A stretch of 64,000 nt of DNA from Collimonas humicola (GTDB lineage: Bacteria > Pseudomonadota > Gammaproteobacteria > Burkholderiales > Burkholderiaceae_D), in the NCBI RefSeq assembly GCF_018304945.1, contig NZ_JAGQEE010000007.1:248001-312000 (forward strand), written 5' to 3'. Positions 8,879 through 18,424 of this stretch are shown piece after piece; within the stretch, counting starts at the first letter, position 1; each line of letters begins with the position of its first letter. Made by a program: the position numbers and the translations under genes. The notes beneath the pieces are model-generated. The model saw nothing but the letters and a program-made list of their open reading frames with translations, was not told the DNA's origin and searched no databases.

Positions 8879-10692
8879 ATGTTCGCGCGCAGTCGTGCCA
8901 GGGTGTTCTTCAGGGCGTCGTTCTGTGGATCCTTCTGCCGCACTTCGCGCCACAGCTTTTGCGCATCGGTCTTTTGTCCCTTGACCCACAGCACTTCACC
9001 CAGGTGCACGGCGATTTCAGGATCGGGCAGCAAGCCGTAGGCAGTGCGCAGCCGTGTCTCGGCTTCGTCCAGGTTGCCAAGGCGGTATTGCACCCAGCCC
9101 ATGCTGTCGACGATGAAAGGATCTTGCGGCGCCAGGGCCAGCGCCTTCTGGATCAGGACCAGCGCTTCCGGCAAACGGATATTGCGTTCCGCCAGCGAAT
9201 AGCCGAGCGCGTTGTAGGCCTGCTGGTTTTCCGGCGCGATCGCGATCAGCTTGCGCAGTGCTGTTTCCATGGTGCCGAGATTGTCGAGCTTCTCCGCCAT
9301 CATCGCGTAGTCGTATAGCAGGTCGGTATTTTCCGGTTGCGCCTTGAGCGCGGTTTCCAGCACCTTGAACGCTTCCTGCGGACGGTTCGATTCGCGCAGC
9401 AATTGAGCTTCGACCTGGGTCACCTGGGTTTTTTCACGCTCGCCGTTGGTGTCGATTTCAGCCAGCACCCGGCGCGCGCCGTCGAGGTCGCCGCGCTTCG
9501 ACAGCAGCTGGGCTCGGCGCAGCTGCGCATCCAGGTAAGCATCGCCCGGTTCGACCTGCGACAGCCATTTGAGGGCGGTGTCGGTGTCGTTGCGGTCGGC
9601 TGCGATCTGCGCCAGGATCAGCAAGGCCTGGGTGCTGTCGCGCGCCTCGTCAGGATGCTTGGCGAGCTGGTCGAGATAGCTTGTCAGGTAGCGCTCGGCC
9701 GCCAGGGTGTCGCCGATCTGCGCGTTCAGCAAGCCGAGCGCCAGCAAGGTGGTGGCGTCCTGCTTGTCGCTTTTCAGCAGGATCTCGAACTGGCTGCGGG
9801 CCTTCTCGTACTGCTTCTGGTCGATCAGGGTGCGCGCATAAGCCACCCGCACTTCACGCGAGCCGGGATATTTTTTCAGGAAATCGGTCAGGATGCGTTC
9901 GACGTCCTTGCTGTCCGCCGCTACTTGCGCGCTGGTCAGGATCGCCAGTTCTGAATCCGGTTTCAGGTTCAGGGCGATTTGCGCTTCTTCCTTGGCGCGC
10001 GTGGCGTTGCCGATGCTGAAGGCTTCCTGCGCCAGCGCCAGGTGGGCTTCCGCCATCGCCGTGTAAGGCGCCACCAGCTGTTCCAGCAGAGCGAAGGCGC
10101 CGGGCTTGTCCTGCGCCCGCATCAGCAGGCGCTGGATTTGCAGCATCATGACGCCGCGCGCCTGGGGCGGTGCGTCCAGCAGGCGTTTTTCCAGGATCGG
10201 CTTGGCTTCGGCCAGGTTATTGCTGAGCATGATGAAGCCAAGATAGTACTGGGTCGCTTCTTCCGAATCGGGCGCCAGCTCGCGCCACAGGCGGATCGCC
10301 ACCAGCGCTTCGGCAGCCTGCTTGGCGCCCAGCGCCATCTCGGCCGCGCGGCGCGCCAGGCGCGGGTCGCGCGTCTGCTGTGCGGCGCCCAGCAGGGTCA
10401 CATAGGCGGATTGCCAGTTGCCGCGCTGGAAAGCGATTTCCGAACTGAGCACCTTGAACAGGATTTCCTTGGTCAGCGGCACGGCCGGCAAATGTTCCTC
10501 AGGCGGTTTGACCGGCATGGCGCGGGTCGCCAGCTTGCGCGCCTTGAGTTGCTCCGGACTGGCCGCCGCGCTTGCTGCCGGGCTTGCGGCAGGCTGGACA
10601 TCAGCGCTTGTGGCATCGTTGTTGCTTGGCGTTACAGAGGCGCAAGCCGACAGCAGGGTAGAGAGCGTTACAATGGCAAGAGCTTTTTTCAA
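8875..10692 (-). CDS. TPR-repeat outer-membrane lipoprotein
   Basis: A 605-residue protein with a lipobox LLSAC at residues 13-17, an Ala/Pro/Ser-rich linker, then many tetratricopeptide repeats across the rest of the chain (for example LGYSLAERNIRLPEALVLI and MGWVQYRLGNLDEAETRL). TPRs mediate protein-protein contacts, and homologues regularly precede lolB. A role in envelope assembly is inferred from that context, not shown. It is translationally coupled to lolB through an ATGA overlap. Confidence 0.88.
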   Translation of the reverse strand: MKKALAIVTLSTLLSACASVTPSNNDATSADVQPAASPAASAAASPEQLKARKLATRAMPVKPPEEHLPAVPLTKEILFKVLSSEIAFQRGNWQSAYVTLLGAAQQTRDPRLARRAAEMALGAKQAAEALVAIRLWRELAPDSEEATQYYLGFIMLSNNLAEAKPILEKRLLDAPPQARGVMMLQIQRLLMRAQDKPGAFALLEQLVAPYTAMAEAHLALAQEAFSIGNATRAKEEAQIALNLKPDSELAILTSAQVAADSKDVERILTDFLKKYPGSREVRVAYARTLIDQKQYEKARSQFEILLKSDKQDATTLLALGLLNAQIGDTLAAERYLTSYLDQLAKHPDEARDSTQALLILAQIAADRNDTDTALKWLSQVEPGDAYLDAQLRRAQLLSKRGDLDGARRVLAEIDTNGEREKTQVTQVEAQLLRESNRPQEAFKVLETALKAQPENTDLLYDYAMMAEKLDNLGTMETALRKLIAIAPENQQAYNALGYSLAERNIRLPEALVLIQKALALAPQDPFIVDSMGWVQYRLGNLDEAETRLRTAYGLLPDPEIAVHLGEVLWVKGQKTDAQKLWREVRQKDPQNDALKNTLARLRANI

Positions 10693-10968
10693 GGGACATA
10701 TCCTAGCTTGTCAGCGGTGAATTCTGAATTTCAGAGGTAATCTTGATTTTACGCCCAACCAGAGGGCAATGCGCAGCGGCGGGCGGGAGTTTTGTTTCAA
10801 AAAATGTATCGGGCGGCGCCATGCAATTGCTGTCTTTTGTAATTGCAGATCTTATTCATCTGCTGTTTTATCTGCTTTTTAACTATTTATACGATCAGCC
10901 CGGAGCGGGAGGGTTCGCGACAGATTTTGTCAGTTGCTGCTCAAGCCTGTCTCCGGAATTAAAGACTT

Positions 10969-11790
10969 ATGCCAGAACTTCCTGAAGTAGAAGTGACCCG
11001 CCGCGGCGTTGCGCCGCATCTGGATGGCCGTGTGGTCACCGCTGTCGTTTTTCGTCACAGCGGTTTGCGCTGGCCGTTTCCGCAAGACTTGCCGGCGCTG
11101 CTGGTGGGACGTCCCGTGCTGCGGGTCGAGCGCCGCGGCAAATACCTGCTGCTGCGTTTCGATCACGGCACGCTGCTGATCCACCTGGGGATGTCCGGCC
11201 ATCTGCGCATCCTGGAGCTCGGTACGGCGCCGCAAAAGCATGATCATTTCGACCTGGTGGTCGGCCAGCAGCTGTTGCGCCTGACCGATCCGCGCCGCTT
11301 CGGCGCCGTGCTATGGCATGCCGACGCCGACGGTCCGCTGGAGCAGCACCTGCTGCTGGCTGGGCTCGGGCTGGAGCCGCTGGAGCAGGTTTTTTCGGCG
11401 CAGATCCTGTATAAGGAGACGCGTAAGCGCAGCGCGCCGATCAAGCAAGTGCTGCTGGCGGGTGATATCGTGGTCGGGGTCGGCAATATCTATGCTTCCG
11501 AGAGCCTGTTCCGCGCCGGCATCAATCCGAAAACCCCGGCGCACCGCATCAGCCTGGCGCGCTATGAGTGGCTGGTTGATGCCATTCGGATAATTTTAGC
11601 GGCGGCGATTGAGAAGGGCGGAAGCACTTTGCGCGATTTTATTGGCGCCGATGGCCAATCCGGCTACTTCCAACAGAGTTATTTCGTCTATGATCGTGCT
11701 GGGTTGCCGTGCAGAAATTGCGGAGCGCTGATTTCGCAGATCAAGCAGGGGCAGCGGTCGACGTTTTATTGCAAGACGTGCCAGAAATGA
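10969..11790 (+). CDS. mutM: Formamidopyrimidine/8-oxoguanine DNA glycosylase
   Basis: A 273-residue bifunctional glycosylase/AP lyase removing 8-oxoG and FaPy lesions. After Met removal the catalytic Pro-Glu ([12 protein letters not shown]) is at the N-terminus. The C-terminus carries the CxxC...CxxC zinc finger (CRNCG...CKTCQK). It leads a plus-strand run with a dynamin-like gene and mutY, another enzyme of the 8-oxoG system. It diverges from the TPR gene across about 276 bases. Confidence 0.97.
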   Translation: MPELPEVEVTRRGVAPHLDGRVVTAVVFRHSGLRWPFPQDLPALLVGRPVLRVERRGKYLLLRFDHGTLLIHLGMSGHLRILELGTAPQKHDHFDLVVGQQLLRLTDPRRFGAVLWHADADGPLEQHLLLAGLGLEPLEQVFSAQILYKETRKRSAPIKQVLLAGDIVVGVGNIYASESLFRAGINPKTPAHRISLARYEWLVDAIRIILAAAIEKGGSTLRDFIGADGQSGYFQQSYFVYDRAGLPCRNCGALISQIKQGQRSTFYCKTCQK

Positions 11791-11842
11791 ATTCCAGAAA
11801 TAATCATCAAGAAAATATCAGAAACGATAGGCGAGAGCGACA

Positions 11843-13780
11843 GTGAGTAATCTAGTTCAGAAATTCCAGGAATACAGTGAGTGGCGTACCGGCGTGGCGG
11901 GCGCACTGCGGCGTTACCAGACTTGGGCGAGCGCATCGAAATTGTCGGATATCGCCAGCGAACAGCGCATAGAGCGAGCGCTGGCGCGGCTGACCGACGA
12001 TAAACTGTCGATCGCCTTCGTGGCCGAATTCTCGCGCGGGAAATCAGAGCTGATCAACGCGATCTTCTTCGCCGACTACGGCCAGCGCATCTTGCCGTCG
12101 GCCGCCGGCCGCACCACCATGTGCCCGACCGAGCTGCTGTACGACCCCTCGTTCCCGTCCTGCATCCGGCTGCTGCCGATTGAAACCCGCGCCGAATCGC
12201 AGTCGACCAGCGATTACAAGGGCGCGCACCACGTCTGGACCGTACTGCCGCTGGACATCTCGTCGACCGACGGCATGCTGGAAGCCTTCAAGCAGGTCAG
12301 CCTGACCAAATGGGTGCCGGTGGAAGAGGCCAAGCTGTATGGCTTGTACGATGAAGACGATCCCGACGCCGCGGTCGCCGTCGACGTCCTCGGCCGGGTC
12401 GAGATTTCGCAATGGCGCCACGCCATCGTCAACTTCCCGCATCCCTTGCTGAAGGAAGGCCTGGTGATTATCGACACGCCGGGCCTGAACGCCATCGGCA
12501 CCGAGCCGGAACTGACGCTCAACCTGATTCCCAACGCCCACGCGGTATTGTTCATCCTGGCCGCCGATACCGGCGTCACCAAGAGCGATATCGATGTCTG
12601 GCGCCATCATATCGGCAGCGGCGCCGGCCGCATGGTGGTGCTCAACAAGATCGACAGCATGTGGGACGAGCTGCGCTCGCCGTTCGAGGTCGAGCAGCAG
12701 ATCAGCAAGCAGGTTTCCAACGTGGCCCATACTCTGGGCCTGTCGGAGGCGCAGGTCTATCCGGTCTCTGCGCAGAAAGGGCTGGTCGGCAAGATCAACG
12801 GCGAGCCCGGCCTGTTGCGCCGGAGCCGCCTACCGACGCTGGAGAACGCCCTGTCGCGCGAGCTGATCCCGGCCAAGCGCGACATCATCCGTTCGCAGCT
12901 GATCGCCGACATCCATGACCTGACTGTCACCAAGCAAGCCCTGATGTCGGCGCATATCCGCAGCGTGGTGGAGCAGTTGCTGGAGCTGAAGAGCCTGCGC
13001 GGCAAGAATACTTCCATCATCAGTCACATGATGAAACGCATCGATATCGAGAAAAAGGAGTTCGACGAGAGCTTGCTCAAGTTGCAGGGGACGCGCACGG
13101 TGTTTGCGCGCCTTTCGGCAGGCGTCTTCACGACACTGGGCATGGGCTTGCTGAAAGAAGAAATCCGCAAGACGCGCGAAACCATGGAAGGCAGCATGTT
13201 TACCGCCGGCTTCCGCCACGCGGTGAAGGAATTCTTCGACAACGCGCAGGAAAACCTGATGCTGTCGGGGCAGAAGACCGATGAAATCTCGGAAATGATG
13301 ACCATCATGTACCGCAAGTTTTCGACCGAACACGGGCTGGCGCTGTCGACGCCGATGCCGTTTTCGCTGGACAAGTATCGCAAGGAAATCAGCGTGATCG
13401 AAACCGCCTATCATCGCCAGTTCGGCACAGTGACGCTGGTGAAGACCAGCCAGGTGGTGCTGATGCAGAAATTCTTCGATTCGATCGCTTCGCGCGTCAA
13501 GCAAAGCTACCTGCAAGCCAACCGCGATGTCGACGCCTGGCTCAAGGTGGTGATGGCGCCGCTGGAAGAACAGATCCGCGCCCACAAATCGCAGCTCAAG
13601 CAGCGCACCGATTCGATAGAACGAGTGCATGTGGCGATCGACAGCCTGGAAGAAAAAATCCAGTCGGTGGAAATGCTGCAGAATGAATTGACTGCGCAAA
13701 GGAACACCTTGATGGCGCTGGAGAACGATTTAAGAAACGCGCTGGGCAGCGAGCTGGCGCCGATGAAAGTTGCGGTATAA
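11843..13780 (+). CDS. Dynamin-like GTPase
   Basis: A 645-residue protein with a large GTPase domain. The P-loop reads AEFSRGKS at residues 61-68; the leading Gly found in most bacterial dynamin-like proteins is Ala here. DTPGLN follows near 211 and NKID near 268. The second half is helical, with a hydrophobic-tending stretch (SAGVFTTLGMGLL) that could be a membrane paddle and a long C-terminal coiled coil. Bacterial dynamin-like proteins bind and remodel membranes. The stop codon directly abuts the mutY start with no gap, implying co-translation. The function here is unknown. Confidence 0.85.
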   Translation: MSNLVQKFQEYSEWRTGVAGALRRYQTWASASKLSDIASEQRIERALARLTDDKLSIAFVAEFSRGKSELINAIFFADYGQRILPSAAGRTTMCPTELLYDPSFPSCIRLLPIETRAESQSTSDYKGAHHVWTVLPLDISSTDGMLEAFKQVSLTKWVPVEEAKLYGLYDEDDPDAAVAVDVLGRVEISQWRHAIVNFPHPLLKEGLVIIDTPGLNAIGTEPELTLNLIPNAHAVLFILAADTGVTKSDIDVWRHHIGSGAGRMVVLNKIDSMWDELRSPFEVEQQISKQVSNVAHTLGLSEAQVYPVSAQKGLVGKINGEPGLLRRSRLPTLENALSRELIPAKRDIIRSQLIADIHDLTVTKQALMSAHIRSVVEQLLELKSLRGKNTSIISHMMKRIDIEKKEFDESLLKLQGTRTVFARLSAGVFTTLGMGLLKEEIRKTRETMEGSMFTAGFRHAVKEFFDNAQENLMLSGQKTDEISEMMTIMYRKFSTEHGLALSTPMPFSLDKYRKEISVIETAYHRQFGTVTLVKTSQVVLMQKFFDSIASRVKQSYLQANRDVDAWLKVVMAPLEEQIRAHKSQLKQRTDSIERVHVAIDSLEEKIQSVEMLQNELTAQRNTLMALENDLRNALGSELAPMKVAV

Positions 13781-14902
13781 ATGAAACGTGTAGTCAGTAA
13801 CAGCAGCATCTCTTCGCAACAAACTGCCGCCCAATACGCCGATCCCTCTTTTTCGGCGGCCGTGATTGGCTGGCAGAAGCAGCATGGCCGCCACGCCTTG
13901 CCGTGGCAGCAGACGCGCGACGCCTATCGCGTCTGGCTCTCCGAAATCATGCTGCAGCAGACGCAGGTGGCCGCGGTGATTCCTTATTATCAGAAATTCC
14001 TGGCCAGCTTTCCCGATGTGCAGGCGCTGGCAGCCGCACCGAGCGAAGCAGTGATGGCGCACTGGAGCGGGCTGGGCTATTACACCCGCGCCCGCAATCT
14101 GCACCGCTGTGCGCAGCGCGTAGTGGCTGAGCATGGCGGCATCTTCCCGCGCGATCCGGCGTTGCTGCAGGACTTGCCGGGCATCGGCCGTTCCACTGCC
14201 GCCGCCATCGCCGCCTTTTCCTATGGCGTGCAGGCCGCCATCCTGGACGGCAATGTCAAGCGCGTGTTTGCGCGGGTATTCGGGATTGAAGGCTACCCCG
14301 GCGCCAAGCCGGTGGAAGATGCGATGTGGCAGCGCGCGGTAGCGCTGCTGCCGCAGCAGGGCGTGGAATCATATACGCAAGGCTTGATGGATCTGGGCGC
14401 GACCCTGTGCACGCGCAGCAAGCCGTCTTGCCAGACTTGCCCGCTGGCGCAACGCTGCGTCGCGCTGGCCAGCGGCCGCACCGCGGAACTGCCGGTGCGC
14501 AAGCCGAAGAAAGCCATCCCGGAAAAGCATACCGGCATGCTGGTCATCGTCGACCAGGGCCAGGTCTTGCTGGAACAGCGCCCCGACAGCGGCATCTGGG
14601 GCGGCTTGCTGTCGCTGCCGGAAGTTGCGCCGGAAGGCGACGTCGCGACAGCGCTGGAGCGCGCCACGGCAGCCTTCGGCAGCATTGCCTCGTATGAAGC
14701 GCTGTCAGGCTTCACCCACGTATTCACCCATTTCAAGCTGCATATCGCGCCGTTCCAGGTTACGCTGGCGCAGCGGCTGGACGGCATTGCCGAGTCCGGT
14801 CACGTCTGGTACCCGGCCGACAGGCTGGCGGACGCGCCGCTGCCGGCGCCGGTCAAGAAACTGTTGCTGGAGGTTTTCCGCGAGGCCGACCTGTTTGCCT
14901 GA
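13781..14902 (+). CDS. mutY: A/G-specific adenine DNA glycosylase
   Basis: A 373-residue enzyme removing A mispaired with 8-oxoG. The N-terminal domain has WLSEIMLQQTQV with the catalytic Glu, a helix-hairpin-helix LPGIGRSTAAAIAAF and the catalytic Asp in AILDGNVKRVFAR. The [4Fe-4S] loop C-x6-C-x2-C-x5-C is intact, and a C-terminal NUDIX-like 8-oxoG recognition domain follows. It has no untranslated gap from the dynamin-like gene, so it should be translationally coupled. Confidence 0.97.
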   Translation: MKRVVSNSSISSQQTAAQYADPSFSAAVIGWQKQHGRHALPWQQTRDAYRVWLSEIMLQQTQVAAVIPYYQKFLASFPDVQALAAAPSEAVMAHWSGLGYYTRARNLHRCAQRVVAEHGGIFPRDPALLQDLPGIGRSTAAAIAAFSYGVQAAILDGNVKRVFARVFGIEGYPGAKPVEDAMWQRAVALLPQQGVESYTQGLMDLGATLCTRSKPSCQTCPLAQRCVALASGRTAELPVRKPKKAIPEKHTGMLVIVDQGQVLLEQRPDSGIWGGLLSLPEVAPEGDVATALERATAAFGSIASYEALSGFTHVFTHFKLHIAPFQVTLAQRLDGIAESGHVWYPADRLADAPLPAPVKKLLLEVFREADLFA

Positions 14903-14910
14903 GGGCAGAG

Positions 14911-14931
14911 GCGCCGGCCGCTTGCCGGCGC
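14911..14931. terminator. GC-rich hairpin between convergent mutY and LON-domain genes
   Basis: A perfect 8-bp stem GCGCCGGC/GCCGGCGC with a CGCTT loop in the 33-base gap between converging genes. It lacks a T-run, so its activity as a terminator is uncertain. Confidence 0.4.
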
Positions 14932-14935
14932 GGAT

Positions 14936-15562
14936 CTAGATGATGTTGTGCTGCAGGAGATACTGGTGAACGATGCCGAGCCGCTCGCGGCCGTCGGCCA
15001 GCTCCAGCAGTTTCTGCCGGGCTTTCAAAGGAATCGGCAGGATTTCGCACCAGCGGTTGGCGACCCAGCCGGCATTGTCGAATTGCCCCGGCAATGAAAA
15101 CGGACTGGCGTAATCCGCGCCGTGCGTGGCGCGCCCCTTCTTGTTGATGTCGTCGATCACCAGCTTCAATGTGCCGGCGCATTGCAGGTGAACTTCATCC
15201 GGCGTGGTCGCCGGATCGTCGTCGATCAACGCTACCTGCGCTTCCAGGCGCTGATCCGGCAATACCCGCTGCTGCAGGATGCGGAAGCGCTGGCTGCCCT
15301 CAGTGCGCAGCATCATCACGCCCAGGTCTTGCATGTCCCATTCGGTGATGCGGGTCAGGCAACCGACGTTTTCGGGCTCCGCCGCCAGCCCCACCTCCTG
15401 TCCGGATTTGATCAGCACCACGCCGAACTGCTGCCCGCTTTTCATGCAGGCGCGCAGCATGTCCAGGTAGCGTGTTTCAAAGACCTTGAGCGGCAGGACG
15501 CCGCCGGGGAACAGGACGGCATTCAGGGGAAATAACGGAATCCAGGAATTGTTTTCGGACAT
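14936..15562 (-). CDS. LON peptidase N-terminal-domain (LON substrate-binding-like) protein
   Basis: A 208-residue protein consisting only of the PUA-like LON substrate-binding domain (IPLFPLNAVLFPGGVLPLKV near the start). There is no AAA+ or protease domain, so it is not a Lon protease. Such stand-alone proteins are common in Proteobacteria and are of uncertain function. It is the last gene of a minus-strand run that begins at ptsN. Confidence 0.85.
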   Translation of the reverse strand: MSENNSWIPLFPLNAVLFPGGVLPLKVFETRYLDMLRACMKSGQQFGVVLIKSGQEVGLAAEPENVGCLTRITEWDMQDLGVMMLRTEGSQRFRILQQRVLPDQRLEAQVALIDDDPATTPDEVHLQCAGTLKLVIDDINKKGRATHGADYASPFSLPGQFDNAGWVANRWCEILPIPLKARQKLLELADGRERLGIVHQYLLQHNII

Positions 15563-15605
15563 GGAAAAAGAAATGAACGGCTAAGAGGATGAACTGCGGC
15601 TTTGA

Positions 15606-16487
15606 TTAGCGGTCGCCGGCGTGCTTGGCCAGTTCGCGATGGCGTCGCACTACGCGTTCCGACACCTGGAAATACTCTGCCAGCTGTTCCACCATATATA
15701 CGGAGCGGTGCTGGCCGCCTGTGCAGCCGATCGCCACCGTCAGGTAACTGCGGTTGTCGTCCTTGAATTCAGGCAGCCATTTTTCGACAAAATTGCGGAT
15801 GTCGCCCAGCAGGTCGCTCACTTTGGGCAAGCCTTCCAGGAAAGCGATCACAGGCTGGTCGCGTCCGGTCAGCGGCCGCAGCTTGACGTCGTAATGCGGG
15901 TTCGGCAGCATGCGGACATCGAACACCAGGTCGGCGTCCAGCGGCACGCCGCGCTTGAAGGCGAACGATTCGAACAGCAGGGTCAGCGGCGCCGGTTCGG
16001 TATCGACCAGCTCCTTGATCCAGCTGCGCAAGCGGTTGGCGCTCATGTCGGAAGTGTCGATGGTATGGCCGATGCTCTCGATCTCGACCAGCATCTCGCG
16101 TTCGATCTGGATGCATTCGGTCAGCGTCAGGCGGTCGCTCGGATTCTGGCCGGGGCGCAGCCGGTGCGACAGCGGATGGCTGCGGCGGGTCTCGGAAAAA
16201 CGCGCGATCAGCGATTCGGTCTGCGCCGTCAGGAAGAATACCTTGACGTCGTGCCCTTCGGCCCGCAGTTGCTGGATATCGCTCGGCAGGCCGGCCAGCG
16301 AATCGGCGCTGCGGGCGTCGGTGGCTACCGCCAGCATCTGCGCGCCTTCATGCTGGCGCGCGGCGACCAGCTCGCGCAGCAAGACCGGCGGCAGATTGTC
16401 GACGCAAAAATAACCCGCGTCTTCGAGCACTCGAAGAGCGACTGATTTGCCGGAACCGGAGATGCCGGTGATAAGAATAATGCGCAT
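15606..16487 (-). CDS. rapZ: RNase adapter protein RapZ (nucleotide-binding)
   Basis: About 293 residues from the ATG at 16487, which gives the usual N-terminus [15 protein letters not shown] with the Walker A at residues 8-15; a longer frame upstream is discarded. The C-terminal domain shows [17 protein letters not shown], typical of the family. In E. coli RapZ delivers GlmZ/GlmY sRNAs to RNase E to control amino-sugar synthesis; in Betaproteobacteria the role is less defined. It sits in the conserved ptsN-hprK-rapZ group. Confidence 0.95.
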   Translation of the reverse strand: MRIILITGISGSGKSVALRVLEDAGYFCVDNLPPVLLRELVAARQHEGAQMLAVATDARSADSLAGLPSDIQQLRAEGHDVKVFFLTAQTESLIARFSETRRSHPLSHRLRPGQNPSDRLTLTECIQIEREMLVEIESIGHTIDTSDMSANRLRSWIKELVDTEPAPLTLLFESFAFKRGVPLDADLVFDVRMLPNPHYDVKLRPLTGRDQPVIAFLEGLPKVSDLLGDIRNFVEKWLPEFKDDNRSYLTVAIGCTGGQHRSVYMVEQLAEYFQVSERVVRRHRELAKHAGDR

Positions 16488-16654
16488 TGGCGAATGATAC
16501 CGTAAGTCGCGGGTTTTACAGGAAGTGTCCGGATTGAAAGGGGCAAGGATCGTATGCCGCCGAATCTGCAACTCCGCATTTTATATGTGACGGGCAGGAT
16601 CCAGTGCCGGCTGCGCCTGCGGTTTTGTATCGCTACGGGCTTCCTGTCTGGGGA

Positions 16655-17611
16655 TCAGAGATCGCTATCGCTGTCCATCGCAATACGTTGCCGCGCGATG
16701 AAATCCTTGAGCGTGTCGATGCCGCGCAGCTGCAGTATGGTATTGCGCACCGCGGCTTCCAGCAGCACCGCGATGTTGCGGCCGGCGGCCACCGGGATGA
16801 TGACCTTGCGGATCGCCAGTCCCAGCACTTCCTGGGTATGGGCGTCGAGCGGCAGCCGTTCGTAGTTTTCTTCCAGCGTCGCCCGGCGCACCAGATGAAC
16901 GATCAGTTTGAGCCGCATCTTGCGGCGCACCGCGGTTTCGCCAAAGATGGTCTTGATGTCAAGCAGGCCGAGGCCGCGCACTTCCAGCAGGTTCTGCAGC
17001 AGATGCGGACAGCGTCCTTCGATCATGTTGGGCGCGATGCGCGCGAATTCGACCGCATCGTCGGCCACCAGGCCGTGGCTGCGCGAAATCAGTTCCAGCC
17101 CCAGCTCGCTTTTGCCGAGGCCGGATTCGCCGGTGATCAGGACGCCGACGCCCAGCACGTCCATGAACACGCCGTGCATGGTGATGCGCTGCGCCAGTTT
17201 CTTCGACAGGTACACGCGCAGGTAATCGATCACCTGGGCCGCGGGCAGCGGCGTGGAGAACAGCGGGATATTCTTTTCGTCGCAGATTTCAAGGATGTCG
17301 GGCGGCGTCGCCAGCCCCTGCGCAATGATGAATGCCGGCGGCGCGCCCGCCACCAGTTCAGCGGTCTGGTAGACCCGCGAAGTAGCCGACAGGCGCTGGT
17401 AGTACTCGGTCTCCTGATGGCCGAAGACCTGGATCCGGCCCGGATGGATCAGGTTCAAGTGACCGACCTGGTCGGCCGCTGAAGCGGCATCGCCGGAAAT
17501 CAGGCGCTCGCCGCCGGGGAAGCCGGCAAACCAGCCTAGTTGCAGCGACTCGCGGTTTTCGTCATACAGTTGCTGGATCGAGAGGGGCGTGGAAGCGGGC
17601 ATGATTGGCAT
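16655..17611 (-). CDS. hprK: HPr kinase/phosphorylase
   Basis: A bifunctional enzyme phosphorylating HPr on serine and reversing this by phosphorolysis. The Walker [18 protein letters not shown] begins near residue 161, and the following block matches the HPrK C-terminal domain. The start is uncertain: ATG at 17611 or at 17602, neither with a clear ribosome-binding site; a longer frame to 17650 would nearly touch ptsN. With ptsN and rapZ it forms the proteobacterial regulatory PTS cluster, which lacks sugar transport. Confidence 0.94.
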   Translation of the reverse strand: MPIMPASTPLSIQQLYDENRESLQLGWFAGFPGGERLISGDAASAADQVGHLNLIHPGRIQVFGHQETEYYQRLSATSRVYQTAELVAGAPPAFIIAQGLATPPDILEICDEKNIPLFSTPLPAAQVIDYLRVYLSKKLAQRITMHGVFMDVLGVGVLITGESGLGKSELGLELISRSHGLVADDAVEFARIAPNMIEGRCPHLLQNLLEVRGLGLLDIKTIFGETAVRRKMRLKLIVHLVRRATLEENYERLPLDAHTQEVLGLAIRKVIIPVAAGRNIAVLLEAAVRNTILQLRGIDTLKDFIARQRIAMDSDSDL

Positions 17612-17650
17612 CTGACATGGTAATTGGGCGGGCGGTTGCCCTCCTGTCAA

Positions 17651-18127
17651 TTATGTCGCATTTTCCGTGCCCATGGGCTGCCAAGAGACAATGTGGGCAT
17701 GTACCGAGGCCGGATCGGGGTCGCTGGCGAGGATCTGGCGGAAGGCGTCGCTGGAAAACATTTCGGCGATTTCCGACAGGATTTCCAGGTGCTGCTGGGT
17801 GACGTTGTCTGGAATCAGCAGGAAAACCAGCAGGCTGACCGGTTCGCCGTCCGGCGATTCAAACGGAATCGGTTCGGCCAGGCGGACAAATGCCGCCAAT
17901 GGCGCTTTCAAGCCCTTGACCCGGCCATGCGGCACGGCAACGCCGTGGCCCAGTCCGGTGGAGCCGAGGCGTTCGCGCGCAAACAGGTTATCGGAGACGG
18001 TAGAGCGGGCAATGCCGCAGTTGTTTTCGAAGAGTAAACCGGCTTGTTCGAAAGCGCGTTTTTTACTGGAGACTTCCAGATCCAGCGCCACATTTTGTGC
18101 GGGCAGGATTTTTGCAAGATTAGTCAT
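17651..18127 (-). CDS. ptsN: PTS IIA-Ntr regulatory protein
   Basis: A 158-residue EIIA-Ntr protein of the nitrogen-related phosphotransferase system. The phosphorylated His is His67 in GLGHGVAVPHGRVKG. It receives phosphate from NPr/HPr and regulates potassium, nitrogen and phosphate physiology by protein contacts. In most relatives rpoN and hpf precede ptsN; here pagP lies upstream on the same strand, with 297 bases of non-coding sequence between them. Confidence 0.95.
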   Translation of the reverse strand: MTNLAKILPAQNVALDLEVSSKKRAFEQAGLLFENNCGIARSTVSDNLFARERLGSTGLGHGVAVPHGRVKGLKAPLAAFVRLAEPIPFESPDGEPVSLLVFLLIPDNVTQQHLEILSEIAEMFSSDAFRQILASDPDPASVHAHIVSWQPMGTENAT

Positions 18128-18424
18128 AATACAAATTGGTATGCGGTCCAGTATGGATGGTTTGTCTTACTTAGCAGAGCCGCCATCGCTAAAAACCTGC
18201 CGCAGCATGTCGAAAACATGCCAGGTTCGGGGGATAGGCCGCGGCTCCCTGTTACGTGAGCGCAGATTTTACACCACGCTTCCCCCGGTCTGGCCCAAGC
18301 CGGCATGGCCCGGGCTACGGCGCCGATATCGTTTCTATTGGCGACACCTAACCCGAATTATAGACTTGATTCCGGCCAACAACATCAACTTGCAATGATG
18401 CCCATCGCTGACAAGCCTGGTGTT
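18128..18424. other. Non-coding gap between pagP and ptsN
   Basis: About 297 bases with no supportable ORF and no hpf or rpoN remnant that I can recognise. It should hold the ptsN promoter. No clear terminator or tRNA is visible. Confidence 0.5.

Noticed and set aside
10743-10985. 80-codon plus-strand frame with a hydrophobic middle before mutM
   Set aside because: No Shine-Dalgarno at a start, it runs into mutM in another frame, and the composition is AT-rich intergenic; the hydrophobic run is probably chance.
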